Source of the DNA: Pollenia angustigena
Taxonomy: Eukaryota; Arthropoda; Insecta; Diptera; Polleniidae
Direction of reading: 5' to 3'
Assembly (NCBI GenBank): GCA_930367215.1
Contig: OV884059.1
Coordinates: 52,856,957 to 52,920,956 of the forward strand
DNA length: 64,000 nt
Shown here: piece after piece, positions 10,131-20,360 of the stretch
How the letters are laid out: every line of letters begins with the position of its first letter
Numbering within the stretch: position 1 is the stretch's first letter
Notes under the pieces: model-generated
Told to the model about the DNA's origin: nothing
Databases searched by the model: none
What the model saw: only the letters and a program-made list of their open reading frames with translations
Position numbers and translations under genes: made by a program

Positions 10131-12241
10131 ATTCTTTGTGTTGTTGGTGTATTAATTATGTGTAACATTTCTAATATGAATCTGCGTTTGTAGTTTGTTT
10201 CATTGTTTAACACTGATGCATTTTCAAAATCTGGATAGTAATTTAGTTCATAACAATGATGAGATAATGCTGTTTTTTAGAGTTAATGTTTCTATATTTC
10301 TGATCTGATCTATGTCCTGCAACTCTAGTCTTTAATTTTTTTTTTCGTTGTACCTATATAAATCTTGTCGCAATTCTCATTATTATTTCCATTACAAGGA
10401 ATCTTGTAGATAATATTCGACAAATCCCATTTATTAATTCTATCCTTAGTCCTGATATATAAACTATTTAATGTGTTGTAAGCCCTATATGCCACTCTAT
10501 ATTTGTCTGTGTCAAAGATCTTCGATCCTTTAATCCTTTCTGATATGTTAGGTATATACGTTAACGATTTGTATATTCGAGGTTCTATTGTTACTCCTGG
10601 ATTATTGTTACTTCCCTCCTTATATTGATCAATTAATCTATAAATCGGTTTCCTTGGAAAATTGTTGTCCCTAATTATATTCCTAATTTGAATTATGTTT
10701 CTCCTGTGAAAAGTTCTGTCACTAATCGTCAGCACTCTATTAATTAAATTTCTAGCAGTATTTATAATCACCTGTTTACTATGCTTAGAATAAAAATTTA
10801 TAATTCTTCCCGATGCCGTTGGCTTCTGATCTAGTACTAACCTGTTTCCTCTTCTTATTATTAAAGTATCCAAAAAAGGTAATTCCGAATTTGACTCCGT
10901 CTCTAAAGTGAATTTAATATATATCATCTACATATTTAATCATTATTTTCGGTTTAATATTTAATTTTTCAATAGATACATCAAGTAATTTCTCCATAAC
11001 TATATCAGCTATAATTGGAGATGCAGGAGATCCCATTGGAAGTCCTTTTTGTTTTTATTATCCTCTACACAAAATTTTAAAATTCTAAAAAATAGTCCCT
11101 TTTCAATCTCCGTATGTTGCCTTATTATATCCCACTTTTCTTCTATTATTTTCAGAGCCAAATCAACTGGTACGCTAGGAAATAGCGATACCACATCCAA
11201 TGAAATTAATTTCTCATTCATTTGTATATAATGATTCCTTAATTTTTCTCTTAACTGCAACGAATCCTTTACATTATAAATAGAATGTTCCGTATCCTTT
11301 TTCAAAATATTTGCATAACTCATAAGAAGGCGAGTTTATAAAAGAACATATTGGTCTTAAAGGAAAATCATTCTTGTGGATTTTTGGTAACCCATAAAGT
11401 TTAGGTGCAGTTGCTATATTAGTTTTTAGCCTATTTTTATCAGATACTGATATAATTTTTTGTATCAATAATTCTTCTATTATTTCATTGTTAGTTTTTT
11501 CTAATTTATTTGTAGGATCTCTATTTGTCAATTTATATTTTGTAATATCTCCTATTATATCATTAATTCGTACATCATAGTCATTCTTATACATAGCTAC
11601 GGTTGTGTTACCCTTATCCGCTTTCAATACTAATATATTCCTATTCTTCTTTAAAAAACCTTTAGTTTCACTAACCTTACCTAATATAAACCTATCTGTG
11701 TTATTTAATCTCATTTTATTCAAATGGTTATCTATAATTATTGATAATTTATTCCTAGCTATCTCCTGTTCTTCTTTTTCTTCTATTGTCTGAACTAAAT
11801 CTTCTCCTTCCGTTATCATTCTTAGTGTAGGAAAATTTTCCCTTTTAACCGGTAAAACGTATTTTGGCCCTAATGAAGGGACCCACTTAACGTCTGTTGG
11901 AATATCTTCCCGAGTTTTATTTATAAAAAAATTTTTATTAATCTAATTCCTAATTCTTCATCTTTTAAATTCTTAAGATTTTCAAATTGTTTCTTATGTA
12001 TTCTTCTCACCTTATTATTAAATGAAGATTCAACCCGTTCTTCATAATGGAGAAATTGTTTTATTTCCTCATCTGTTAAATATTCTCTTAAATTATCCAT
12101 CACTATTATTACCTCTCTTTGAAAATGCTGCAGTATTTCGTGTTTTTGTTTTAGTGCTAATTTTAATATTTTATTTTGTAAGTCCTGTGTATACTTATAA
12201 ATAGTTTTTTTTAATAGCCGGAAGTCTCCTCTCCATCTCAA
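10130..12241 (-). pseudogene. Penelope-like reverse transcriptase and GIY-YIG endonuclease
   Basis: Read on the minus strand. An N-terminal charged, helical part occupies 12241-11921. Then comes the Penelope reverse transcriptase: LKADKGNTTV and YGLPKIHK at 11819-11274, SLDVVSLFPSVP at 11323-11009, and GLPMGSPASP plus the catalytic YVDD near 10926-11043. After it, 10927-10325 carries the connecting region and the start of a GIY-YIG nuclease (IYKIPCNGN ... CDKIYIGTT), with the rest of the nuclease readable but broken by stops to about 10130. The YGLPKIHK motif and the C-terminal GIY-YIG domain are hallmarks of endonuclease-containing Penelope elements. At least three frameshifts or stops separate the pieces, so no functional protein is expected. 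Confidence 0.85.
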
Positions 12242-12454
12242 AAAGATTTGTAATATTCTTTGTTGAATTTGAAATAAATTTTGGTATTATCCCTGTATTT
12301 CTGCATCTAATTAATAATGTTATAGATGATTTGGTTTTGATAATCCTTTTCTTATTGATTTATATTTGTTAACTAAATATCTTGATTGTTTGTTCTTCTT
12401 AAATCTATTGTACGCCATTCTGAATCCAAATTTTTTCGTGCTCTTCTTTTAAAC

Positions 12455-12637
12455 TTATGTATATTTAGCTTTTATTTGACCTTTTTTAATTTAATAACTG
12501 TTTTATTTTTAAATCAAGCTCTAGGTCTTTTTAATATTAAATTATTTATTGTTTATTTTAATATTAAAAAGACCTAGAGCTTGATTTAAAAATAAAACAG
12601 TTATAAAATTAAAAAAGGTCAAATAAAAGCTAAATAC
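12455..12637. repeat. Palindromic terminal segment of the Penelope-like element
   Basis: The arm tagcttttatttgacc...ctaggtctttttaatatt (about 12467-12540) is followed by its reverse complement to about 12634. Part of the arm (taactgttttatttttaaatc) also begins the element at 8168. Inverted terminal copies of this kind are usual for Penelope-like elements. The hammerhead part is missing from this end. Confidence 0.7.
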
Positions 12638-12650
12638 ATCATTGACTTTA

Positions 12651-12830
12651 ATTTAGATTTTAAACCAGTATTAATAACTAACTTAAGTTAGTGGTAATGT
12701 CTTTTTTTCCTCTTAATAAATAATTATAAACATGAATTTTTAAATTAAACTGTTTTTGATTTCCACAAAGCTACTGGTAGAGGTAATTTGATTTGTTTGG
12801 GATCATGAAAGATAATTTTTACGAGATTTT
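12651..12830 (+). repeat. Composite repeat junction segment, copy 1
   Basis: Continues the segment interrupted at 8167 and matches 28448-28800 and 41880-42030. It ends in the beginning of the truncated Jockey element (tttgatttccacaaagctac). Similarity fades at about 12830, so the Jockey body is missing here. Confidence 0.75.
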
Positions 12831-13237
12831 AATGATAATGGTTGGGAGGGTTATTAAAGTTATGCCAACAGCAATCACAACAAATAAAATAATGAAAGTT
12901 ATAGGATATTTTAATTTCGGTTTAGGTTTTCCATCTTTTCTTATCATGTCAGTAATTTTAGCATGCAAATTAAAATTTGTTTCTTTTTCGCTCTGTGGTC
13001 TTTTCTATTTAATTTATTATCGGGACATAGTAGCCACGAATCCACCCATTAGCCAACAAGATAGGAGCCGGATGTTTGAGGCATGCTACTGCTACACTCA
13101 CAATATTATGTACGTTAAATTAACTGAAATTGTAATATAAAATAAATGAAAATTCAATTAAAAACCGGTCTACTTATTTTTCATTTATTTTTAACAAAAA
13201 GTTCATTTATTTTTAACAAAAAGTTCATTTAATTTTT
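12831..13237. other. Unassigned sequence
   Basis: An open frame covers 12793-13140 but overlaps the non-coding repeat junction and lacks any motif that I recognise, so I do not call a gene. Near 13160-13230 the phrase gttcatttatttttaacaaaaa is repeated twice. Confidence 0.4.
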
Positions 13238-13436
13238 ACTGTCAAAAATTCAACACCATGTTCCGTACAATCAAATAAATATTCAGTTCTTTTGTAAAAT
13301 TTTACTGTCAAAAATTCAACACCATATTCAGTAAAAACAATTAAATATTCAGTTATTTTATAAAATTTTACTGTCAAAAAATTGACCCTATTTTCAGTAA
13401 AAACAATTAAATATTCAGTTATTTTATTAAATTCAT
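13238..13436 (-). repeat. 66-bp minisatellite, three units
   Basis: Units begin at 13238, 13304 and 13370 with actgtcaaaaa. The period is a multiple of three and the minus strand stays open (frame 13225-13491), giving a 22-residue repeat with FLTVKFYK and TEYLIVFTE. The frame has no recognisable domain. I favour a minisatellite over a gene. Confidence 0.75.
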
Positions 13437-13958
13437 TAATTTTCGTTACTCCACAATAGAGCCGAATTTCTAAAAAATGCCAGACAGACACCTGTCCGCT
13501 TGTTTTTCTTATAAGCGAGAGAGGGAGAATATTATTATTTACTTACCATCCCTACAGGAAATGGATGACCAAAACTAAAAAAAAAAAAATTTTTACTAAC
13601 ACACTTGCAACAATTTTACATTAGTTGTATCAGTCTAACATATATGTTAGAGTAGAACAACTAAAAACACCACAAAAATGCCAATTTTTTTTTTAATTTT
13701 TGTTATACATACGCTTTACTGGCTAATATTTGTGAAAATTTGTGAATTGTTTAAATTAAATATTTTAATAATTATTAAAATAATTAGTATTGTGGTTATA
13801 TTGTTGAACTATTTAAGGTTTTTAATCCAAATTTTTTTAATATTTTTAATTAGGCTTAAGTTCATGAAATTGAATTTTTCATTAAATTATTTTTATGAAG
13901 AAAGGAATTTTACAACATGAAAATAAATTAAAATTGTTATTGATAATCTTTCATTCTT

Positions 13959-14046
13959 GACGTGGCTGGGGCTCGAACCCCGGCCGGCAGGTTACCATGA
14001 CATGTTTCGATTGCAACCACTCAATCTCCTCAGATGGATTTGCCGT
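13959..14046 (-). other. tRNA-like sequence in fold-back arm (1 of 5)
   Basis: Minus strand has a B box in a strong T-arm (ccggggttcgagccccag) and an A-box-like D-arm (gattgagtggttgcaatc, five perfect stem pairs). No clean anticodon arm and acceptor stem were found, so it is probably a tRNA-derived SINE head carried by the arm. Other copies: 15637-15721, 38776-38866, 40629-40706, 40963-41048. Confidence 0.6.
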
Positions 14047-14050
14047 CTTA

Positions 14051-14982
14051 GGCCGAGGCCACGCAATGAGCGGCTAAGCGTCAAGCGGCTGAGCGATGAG
14101 CGTCAAAGCGTCAGGATTGAGTGGGAAGTGGCTTATTACTGAGCGTCACTTCTGAGCGGTTAGTTGTTAAAATGCCATTGTTAAGAGAGGCTTGTTTAAT
14201 GTTTTTAAAATCAAAAAAAATAAATTTCATTAAAATCGGATTGATAGTTTCTGAGAGGCAGAAATTTCCACCTGTCTTCTCTTGTGGTCCTATTTTTGAA
14301 AACCTACATAGCTTATGTGTCCATACGATTCGGCCCATTTTCAAACTATCTTTAAAATTGCGATCTGTACTTTGCGCACAAGGTTACATGGACAGCCAGC
14401 CAGCCGGACGGACATCGTTAGTTCGATTCAGAAAGTGATTCTAAGTCGATCGGTATACTTTAAGGTGGGTCTATGACCAATATTTTAAGGCGTTACAAAC
14501 ATCAGCACAAATGCATTATACCCTCTCCAGTATTGTGGTGTGGGTATATCGAAATCGACGAACAGGCCATGGCGTCAATCCTATAAATCAAGCAAGGGGA
14601 ATTAAACCATTTATATACAAATCTACCCAATACAATACTGCCGTATGTCTGTGAAATCCTTCGATTTGATGTTGCAAAAAGCTAACACCAAATTATTTAT
14701 TTTTAAAATTTGGTAATCTGTCTTGCCATAATTCGGTCGGCTTTGTGCGGATGAAATTATAAGCTCCATATTCACTTTTGGCATGTTTATTTTTTGACGC
14801 TTAGAAAACAACTAAAAATTAGAACAAGTTTTATTCCTGAGCGACGCCGCTTAGCCGCTCAAAAATTTCGCTCACATGCCGCTCAATTCGTGGCCACTTC
14901 AGTAGTATTTCATATGTTTTAATTTTTTAACGCTCATCGCTCAGCCGCTTGACGCTTAGCCGCTCATTGCGTGGCCTCGGCC
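14051..14982. mobile_element. Harbinger-type non-autonomous element with 53-bp perfect inverted ends
   Basis: Ends at 14051-14103 and 14930-14982 are perfect reverse complements over 53 bases, starting ggccgaggccacgcaatgag. The flanking TTA (14048-14050 and 14983-14985) is duplicated. The empty site at 38863 reads ccgttttacactcg. A 3-bp TTA duplication fits PIF/Harbinger. Short motifs such as gagcgg and gctaagcg recur near both ends and could be transposase-binding sites. No transposase gene. A retroelement-tail-like stretch occupies about 14211-14540. Confidence 0.85.
14211..14545 (+). repeat. Retroelement-tail-like segment inside the Harbinger-type element
   Basis: Resembles a degraded segment at 53860-54030: gcgatctgtactttgcgcac, agtgattctaagtcgatcgg, gcacaaatgcattataccct, agtattgtggtgtgggtat. 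I know this style of tail from calyptrate-fly retroelements, from memory only. Non-coding. Confidence 0.5.
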
Positions 14983-15636
14983 TTACACTCGCAGCCATCG
15001 ACGACTGCTGACGTCAATAGTCAAACATCAATCCTTAAACCAAATTGTATTCTAACATTTGGTAGATCGAAATTTGCTTTCCTGAATGATTATCTATTTT
15101 TAATTGATTTTACATGTTTTTTCCTTACTTCTGTTTTTTCGTACTTATTGTCAAGAATTTTTCTTGAAGTCCAAGTACATTTTTTGTTTTTTCATTTTGT
15201 CTTTTTCCTTTCTGTTGACCTTTTTCAGTACAACTTGAAGGACAAATGTACACATAGAGCTCGTGCCTTAACTTTAACAATAATTACTATTGTGGTTATT
15301 TTGTTGAACTATTTATGGTTTTTAATCCAAATTTTTTAATATTTTTAATTAGGCTTAAGTTCATGAAATTTAATTTTTCATTAAATTATTTTTATGAAGA
15401 AAGGAATTTTACAACATGAAAATTAATTAAAATTGTTATTGATAATCTTTCATTCTTGACGTGGCTTGACGTACCAAAAAACAGAAGTAAGGAAAAAACA
15501 TGTAAAATCAATTAAAAATAGATAATCATTCAGGAAAGCAAATTTCGATCTACCAAATGTTAGAATACAATTTGGTTTAAGGATTGATGTTTGACTATTG
15601 ACGTCAGCAGTCGTCGATGGATGCGAGTGTAAGACG

Positions 15637-15721
15637 GCAAATCCATCTGAGGAGATTGAGTGGTTGCAATCGAAACATGTCATGGTAACCTTCTGGCCGG
15701 GGTTCGAGCCCCAGCCACGTC
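15637..15721 (+). other. tRNA-like sequence in fold-back arm (2 of 5)
   Basis: Inverted relative to the copy at 13959. Same D-arm-like and B-box motifs (gattgagtggttgcaatc, ggggttcgagccccag). One change in the spacer (accttctggccgg in place of acctgccggccgg). Confidence 0.6.
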
Positions 15722-15869
15722 AAGAATGAAAGATTATCAATAACAATTTTAATTAATTTTCATGTTGTAAAATTCCTTTCTTCATAAAAATAATTTAATA
15801 AAAATTAAATTTCATGAACTTAAGCCTAATTAAAAATATTAAAAAATTTGGATTAAACATTATTAAAAT

Positions 15870-16223
15870 AAATAAAGAAAATCCAAAGGATTTGGGTAAG
15901 TTAGTTATAAAAATGCGAAAAAGAAAAACGCGAAGCTGAAGATGCGGAAAAGCGTAAACAAAATTTGGATGAAGCCAAAAAGACTCATATCCGAAGATCC
16001 CAGTTGGCCAGCTGCATATTTGAATGTGTCGAAAATGAACAGAAACGTTAAAATCTGTGGATGGACACATCGTTTAAGACGTCAAGGCAAAGGCTTAATT
16101 TTTTATTTACATTACGGATTTTTACAATGTTTGGCTCCTGCTGGCGGTGCTGAAAGTATTCTCAATGAAGAGGCTCATCCCGATGTTCAGTTGGATAATC
16201 GTCATATTATGATTAGAGGCTAA
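15870..16223 (+). pseudogene. Asparaginyl-tRNA synthetase retropseudogene fragment
   Basis: Fragments of cytoplasmic AsnRS, the enzyme that charges tRNA-Asn. Readable in order are EAEDAEKRKQNLDEAKK (about 15929-15980, one frame), then after a frameshift SEDPSWPAA, VKICGWTHRLRRQGKGLIF, GFLQC, and LAPAGGAESILNEEAHPDVQ followed by LDNRHIMIRG. The last two blocks are normally separated by about 50 residues, so there is an internal deletion as well as the frameshift. The catalytic domain after MIRG is absent. No intron is seen, which fits a processed copy, but no poly-A tail remains. It directly abuts the truncated arm of the fold-back element. Confidence 0.85.
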
Positions 16224-16657
16224 AACATTTTTCCGTGTTAATTCTTCCACCTGCAGTGAATGGTGTAAACGCATACGTACAGCAGTCAACTTGATTTGGT
16301 TGCATTGTAAGAAAAACACAAATCTAGCACTTCTTGATCGCACAGTGACTTCTTAAGTATGTGCTCTTTAGAATTGTGGGGAATCAGACACTCTTTATGG
16401 TTTAACAAATTGTCTAAAAAGTTTTTAGTAAAAACTAAACACGGCAAACGTTTCGAATGGATACAATATATAGCAGAATTGTACAATGATATTTAAAAAC
16501 AGTTAAATGGTGTTTGATCTAGCCAAACGTTTTGCAAAAACCAATAACTTTTTAATAAAAATAATGGTTACGATCAACGTCTAATATTTAATAAAAAAAA
16601 CTGTTATCATCCGACGTTTATGAAAGGAGGAATAACTGTTACGGTCCCTGTTTTATT
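16224..16657. other. Unassigned sequence after the AsnRS fragment
   Basis: A 66-codon minus-strand frame at 16286-16486 and plus-strand words such as KFLVKTKHGKRFEW are readable, but I do not recognise a family. Could be another processed gene or transposon fragment. Confidence 0.3.
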
Positions 16658-16910
16658 AAGCCTTTTTGCAATATTCCCATTCTTTAATTATTTCACTCGG
16701 TTTTTGCTTAAGCCAACCTTTGGGTAACATTGATGCTATAGATGTAAACATATACTTAGGAATGATTCTAATGAAACTACAAGATATTCTGGTAGTGTAT
16801 AGGATCATTCCTTAGTATATGTACTTATCTATAGCATCAATGTTAACCAAATGTTGACTTAAGCAAAAACCAAGTGAAATATTGAAGTTGGGACTATTGC
16901 AAAAAAGCTT
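16658..16910. mobile_element. Fold-back MITE (long hairpin)
   Basis: Arms of about 115 bases at 16658-16775 and 16795-16910 are reverse complements with scattered mismatches (tttttgcaatattccc, ggtttttgcttaagccaac, taacattgatgctatagat). The loop is about 20 bases. No coding capacity. Superfamily unknown. Confidence 0.8.
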
Positions 16911-18589
16911 TATAAAATTTAAATTACCTCATAGGACAAAAAATAATTATTTATTTATAGAAACTGGGAATTATTTCCTTCCTATTTATATTATATTCAA
17001 CATTTTTCATTTTTCGAATTTATTCTATGAGCTAAATTGACCGTCACTATTCTTGTAGGGAGGTAACACACGTTTGTTTTACTTTTGTTGTACTGTCAGG
17101 GTTGCTAGATGTGACGATTTTTCGTCATTTTGACGATTTTTTTGTGAAAATACTGTAAAATTACAATTGACGATTTTTAAACTAAAAGTAACAGTGTTAT
17201 GACGACTTTCTGGCATCAATAAAACACAAATTTATTGGCAACAGTTCAAAACGTAAAAATCATTTTTCGATATAAAAAAAATTATTAGAAATTAAACAAA
17301 AAAAGTTTTTCCCAAATCACAAACCAGGTGGTTTTCATTAAAAGCACTAGTAATTCGAATTCTACAATTAAATTTATGTCACCGACACGGCAGAACAATA
17401 AATACTAGAGCCCCGATTTGCGTCGGTCCTATTTGGTCCGCTTTTTATAAATTGGTTAAATCCGATTTGCGTTTTAATGATTTCGATTTGCGTCGCTACA
17501 TACGATTTCATTTTTTCGCTGAAGTCATAATCATATTTGAAGAATTTGTCTATTTGCGTGTAAAAAGCTGAATTCCCATTTAATTCTGTTACGTAAGTTA
17601 TTCTTAGCATAGATGGGGGTAGTGCACTCATTTTGCAGTTTCAACTCACAGTTAGTGATAGTGCAAAAATATTGCAATCATTTTGTTGATGTTGAGTGAT
17701 GAATTGAAAATTTGCAGCCTCTCTGAACATGACTGATAGTGATGTTAAAAAATGTTGCACTCAAAAAAAAAATAGTTTGATTTAAAAAAAGCAATCATCA
17801 GCTTATTGCAACTTTTTTTTCTTCACTCATTTGAGTGCAACTTAAATTTTTGCACTAATTTTAAAATTAAAAACTTGTTTTTTTATGATTAAAGCCAATA
17901 ATTATACCGTTTTTGACAAAATTTTATTTTGTTTAATGTTCTTTACTTATGCATATTTTCAAAAGAAATCAAAATCTATGCACATACAAAGTTATATTTT
18001 TTAAATTTTAGTGACACAATAGCTCTGTTTCTTTACTCTACTTTGGGATCCTTCGGGATCCCAATTTGCACGAAAAGCGTTCCCGTACTTTTAATTTGTG
18101 TAAATGAGAGTGGATTCGAGAGAATAAAATTCTTCTTCTTCTTGCACGAAACAGCCCAGACTTTTTCTTCGTGCAAATTGTGTAAATTGTCAAACAGCTG
18201 TAAAACATAAACAAAACAATAAAATGCAAAGGAAAAAAATCATGAAACAAATTTTGGAAAAAGTGTTGTGGAGTAAAATAATGTACTAAAATATAAAGTT
18301 TTATGTTGAAATTTTAGGAAAACATAATGTTAGTTATTGTAAAAGTGTTTGTTTGGTTTAATTTTTGGTAAAATTAGTTTATTTCTGCAGACAATATACA
18401 ATTTTTCAAAAGTGGCATAAACTTTTATTGTTTTGTAAAAACTATCAAAACAATGACTTTTTATTTTGTGCTTAAAATTTGGTTTTTTCTGTTCCCGTAC
18501 TTTTGTGTAATTTTGTCTCTTTATGAGAGAAATTTATGCTTGCTCTAATTTTCACGAACTTTACCCAAAATTTATGGATAACAATCTTG
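16911..18589. other. Intergenic or unrecognised repeats
   Basis: No gene supported. 17097-17240 has the phrase ttgctagatgtgacga...ttttgacgattttttt, related to 35155-35230 and 52785-52860 (ctgccagatttgacgag). 17755-17840 has an inverted pair gttgcactcaaa / tttgagtgcaac. The phrase gttcccgtacttttgtgtaa at 18491 resembles 18080-18103. A minus-strand frame at 17374-17631 has no known motif. Confidence 0.5.
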
Positions 18590-20360
18590 AAGCGATGTGG
18601 TGGCTTAAGCCCTGGCTGTGGTTCGTGTCTTGGCCCGGGTATTTTGCCAGCAATTGGTGATTCCCGAGGTGAAGACAGTGAACTTAAAGGCCTTGGCAAC
18701 TAAAGGTTATCCATCCCCTAAACCGGGGTGTCATGCGACCCGTGCCTATCGGTTGGTTTGCAGTCAGGGGTGTCCGACTGTATTATCACGGAGCTTTGCT
18801 GATACCTGGGCACCTCAGCAAATATACCACGCCCTTGCCACGTTAATGGGGGCTATGACGTGGCGGACCTTTTCAATTCCCCTACACTCGTGGGACCAAC
18901 AAGCAAAATGAACACTCCAAAAAACAAACAAAAACAATTAACTGAAACTGATGACGAACAGGCGAGAATTAGGACAACGATTGACAGTAAGACGACAAAG
19001 CCAGGGACTGTAGCAGTCCAGGCCACCATGGAAGATCAGCCTAGGCTGATCGGAAGTGGTAAGGCAGCTCGACCGGAAGGCAGCTGCTCCAAAAACGGCG
19101 GCGAGGTACCCCTGAACTTCTCTCCAAGTACCTCCAAAGCCGCAAAAGCCCTTTCCGTCGGTGGGACGGATCAAACCTCTGCTTCGGGTGCTGCCAAGTT
19201 GGGAATGACAAAGTCGTCCAACAATGCAGCTTCCCATGTGCCCATTGTGCAAGGAGGGATGGTGATGAGAACATCATATCCCAAATCTGCACCTCCCCCC
19301 GCCAAAAACGGCGACCGTAAAAAGTCCCCAAGGCATAAAAACCCTACCAAGAGGGCATCAAATACAAGGCGCGCCGCCTTGCGCTTCATTGAGCTACTTG
19401 GCTCCAAAAAAGCTGAAGAGCTTTCCAATGAGCAGAAAGCTAAATTTGAATGTGCTAAGGCCCACATAGCTGGGCTGCAAAGTGTTTCACCTCCTGTCAC
19501 TGGAAAGGTGACAATGCCTAAACGGCAACGTTCTGAGGAAGAAGCATCAGCCGTAAAACAGCAACCAGGGACTAAGCGTCCTAAATTAGCACCGAAGCCG
19601 ATGAACAGGTCCTTCAGTGAGGTGGCCAAAGGTCACCTAGTGAGGGCTGTCATTGACAGAGGTGCTGAAAACGGTGCCATTTCCCATACCAAGTGGGATC
19701 TGGTTAAACAGAAATTGATGGGCGTGTTCTGGACGATCCTTAAGGAGAATCCAGGTCCTCCTCCTCAATGTGATGATGCTGGCTGGTATCAAGGCCATGT
19801 GAAGTTGATGGCTTGTGTGGATGAGCGCTCAGCGTCGTTACTTAAGCTTGCCATCCAATCAATAGGAGAGGTTTGGGAAGGTGCAAGGCTCGATGTGGTG
19901 TTGGTGAGCGAAATACCGCGTAGGCCTAGGTCGATTGCAACCATTCCTGCCGAACCATCGAAACCTGAGGAGATCTTGATGATCATACAGTGCTGCAATC
20001 CCCAACTACCCACACATGATTGGAAGGCAGTGAAGGTTTCAGCTATTGAAGGGTCATCAAGGACAGCGATTGTGGTAATAAACCAGCAATCCTTGGAATC
20101 ACTGAGGGAGAAACAGCGTAAGATCTACTATGGTTTTAGTACGATCTTGCTCCGTGTCTACCGAAGTGATAACAAGGGCAATCCAGCTCCTTCGGTAAAT
20201 GAGGCTGCACATACTGCTGACAGTATGGCTTGTGGTGATGCCGTTAGCTCGAGCGAAGCAAAGTTAGAATCCGGTTGTCCATCCGTCCATCTGTCTCTTG
20301 AAATGGGTTTTCCAAAGCCCCTAAAAAAGATGGGGGCTTGGTTGGTGTAAATTGCTGTCA
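18590..20360 (+). mobile_element. LINE fragment: 5' UTR and ORF1
   Basis: Higher GC content than the surroundings, a leader (about 18590-18907) and one long ORF1. ORF2 with endonuclease and reverse transcriptase is absent: similarity ends just after the ORF1 stop at 20350. A 3' truncation is unusual for a LINE, so a secondary deletion or rearrangement is likely. Confidence 0.7.
18908..20350 (+). CDS. LINE ORF1 protein with DUF4780-like domain
   Basis: 480 codons from the ATG at 18908. The frame is open further upstream, but no upstream in-frame ATG is near. The N-terminal 200 residues are low-complexity, rich in Ser, Thr, Pro and Lys. The C-terminal part (about residues 235-450) has the pattern I know as DUF4780 from ORF1 of insect non-LTR retrotransposons: FSEVAKGHLVRAVIDRG, DDAGWYQGHVKLMACVDE, WEGARLDVVLVSEIPRRP and KQRKIYYGFSTILLRVYRS. 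Such ORF1 proteins bind element RNA. The frame is intact, so it could still be expressed, but without ORF2 it cannot move by itself. Exact clade (LOA, Jockey or other) not settled. Confidence 0.75.
   Translation: MNTPKNKQKQLTETDDEQARIRTTIDSKTTKPGTVAVQATMEDQPRLIGSGKAARPEGSCSKNGGEVPLNFSPSTSKAAKALSVGGTDQTSASGAAKLGMTKSSNNAASHVPIVQGGMVMRTSYPKSAPPPAKNGDRKKSPRHKNPTKRASNTRRAALRFIELLGSKKAEELSNEQKAKFECAKAHIAGLQSVSPPVTGKVTMPKRQRSEEEASAVKQQPGTKRPKLAPKPMNRSFSEVAKGHLVRAVIDRGAENGAISHTKWDLVKQKLMGVFWTILKENPGPPPQCDDAGWYQGHVKLMACVDERSASLLKLAIQSIGEVWEGARLDVVLVSEIPRRPRSIATIPAEPSKPEEILMIIQCCNPQLPTHDWKAVKVSAIEGSSRTAIVVINQQSLESLREKQRKIYYGFSTILLRVYRSDNKGNPAPSVNEAAHTADSMACGDAVSSSEAKLESGCPSVHLSLEMGFPKPLKKMGAWLV

Larger units (their letters stand above)
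8168..12637 (-). mobile_element. Penelope-like element with 13-bp target duplication
   Basis: Insertion bounded by the direct repeat atcattgacttta at 8155-8167 and 12638-12650. The empty site exists at 28434 and 41866 (ataaaatcattgactttg/a). It contains minus-strand Penelope-type reverse transcriptase and GIY-YIG endonuclease pieces, a hammerhead core near the left (3') end and a palindromic terminal segment at the right end. A Helitron (8269-9621) sits inside its left terminal part. Stops and frameshifts make it inactive. Confidence 0.82.
13781..15858. mobile_element. Fold-back element with tRNA-like arms, copy 1
   Basis: Order on the plus strand: arm (13781-14050), core (14986-15285), arm in the same direction (15286-15465), then core and arm in reverse complement (15466-15858). 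The copy at 38647-41224 has the same order. Each complete arm has a tRNA-like sequence with a B box. Copy 1 holds a 932-bp Harbinger-type insertion at 14051-14982, and its second arm lost the tRNA-like part at the junction near 15466. No coding capacity. Confidence 0.72.

Noticed and set aside
12793..13140. 115-codon plus-strand frame
   Set aside because: Begins with a TTG inside a non-coding repeat junction shared with 28740 and 42020 and lacks any recognisable motif.
13959..14046. Functional tRNA gene
   Set aside because: B box and D-arm are good, but no acceptor stem and anticodon arm could be closed, and five copies lie inside a fold-back element.
19041..20013. Minus-strand frames of 74-152 codons over LINE ORF1
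   Set aside because: Antisense shadows of the long plus-strand ORF1 with DUF4780-like domain.
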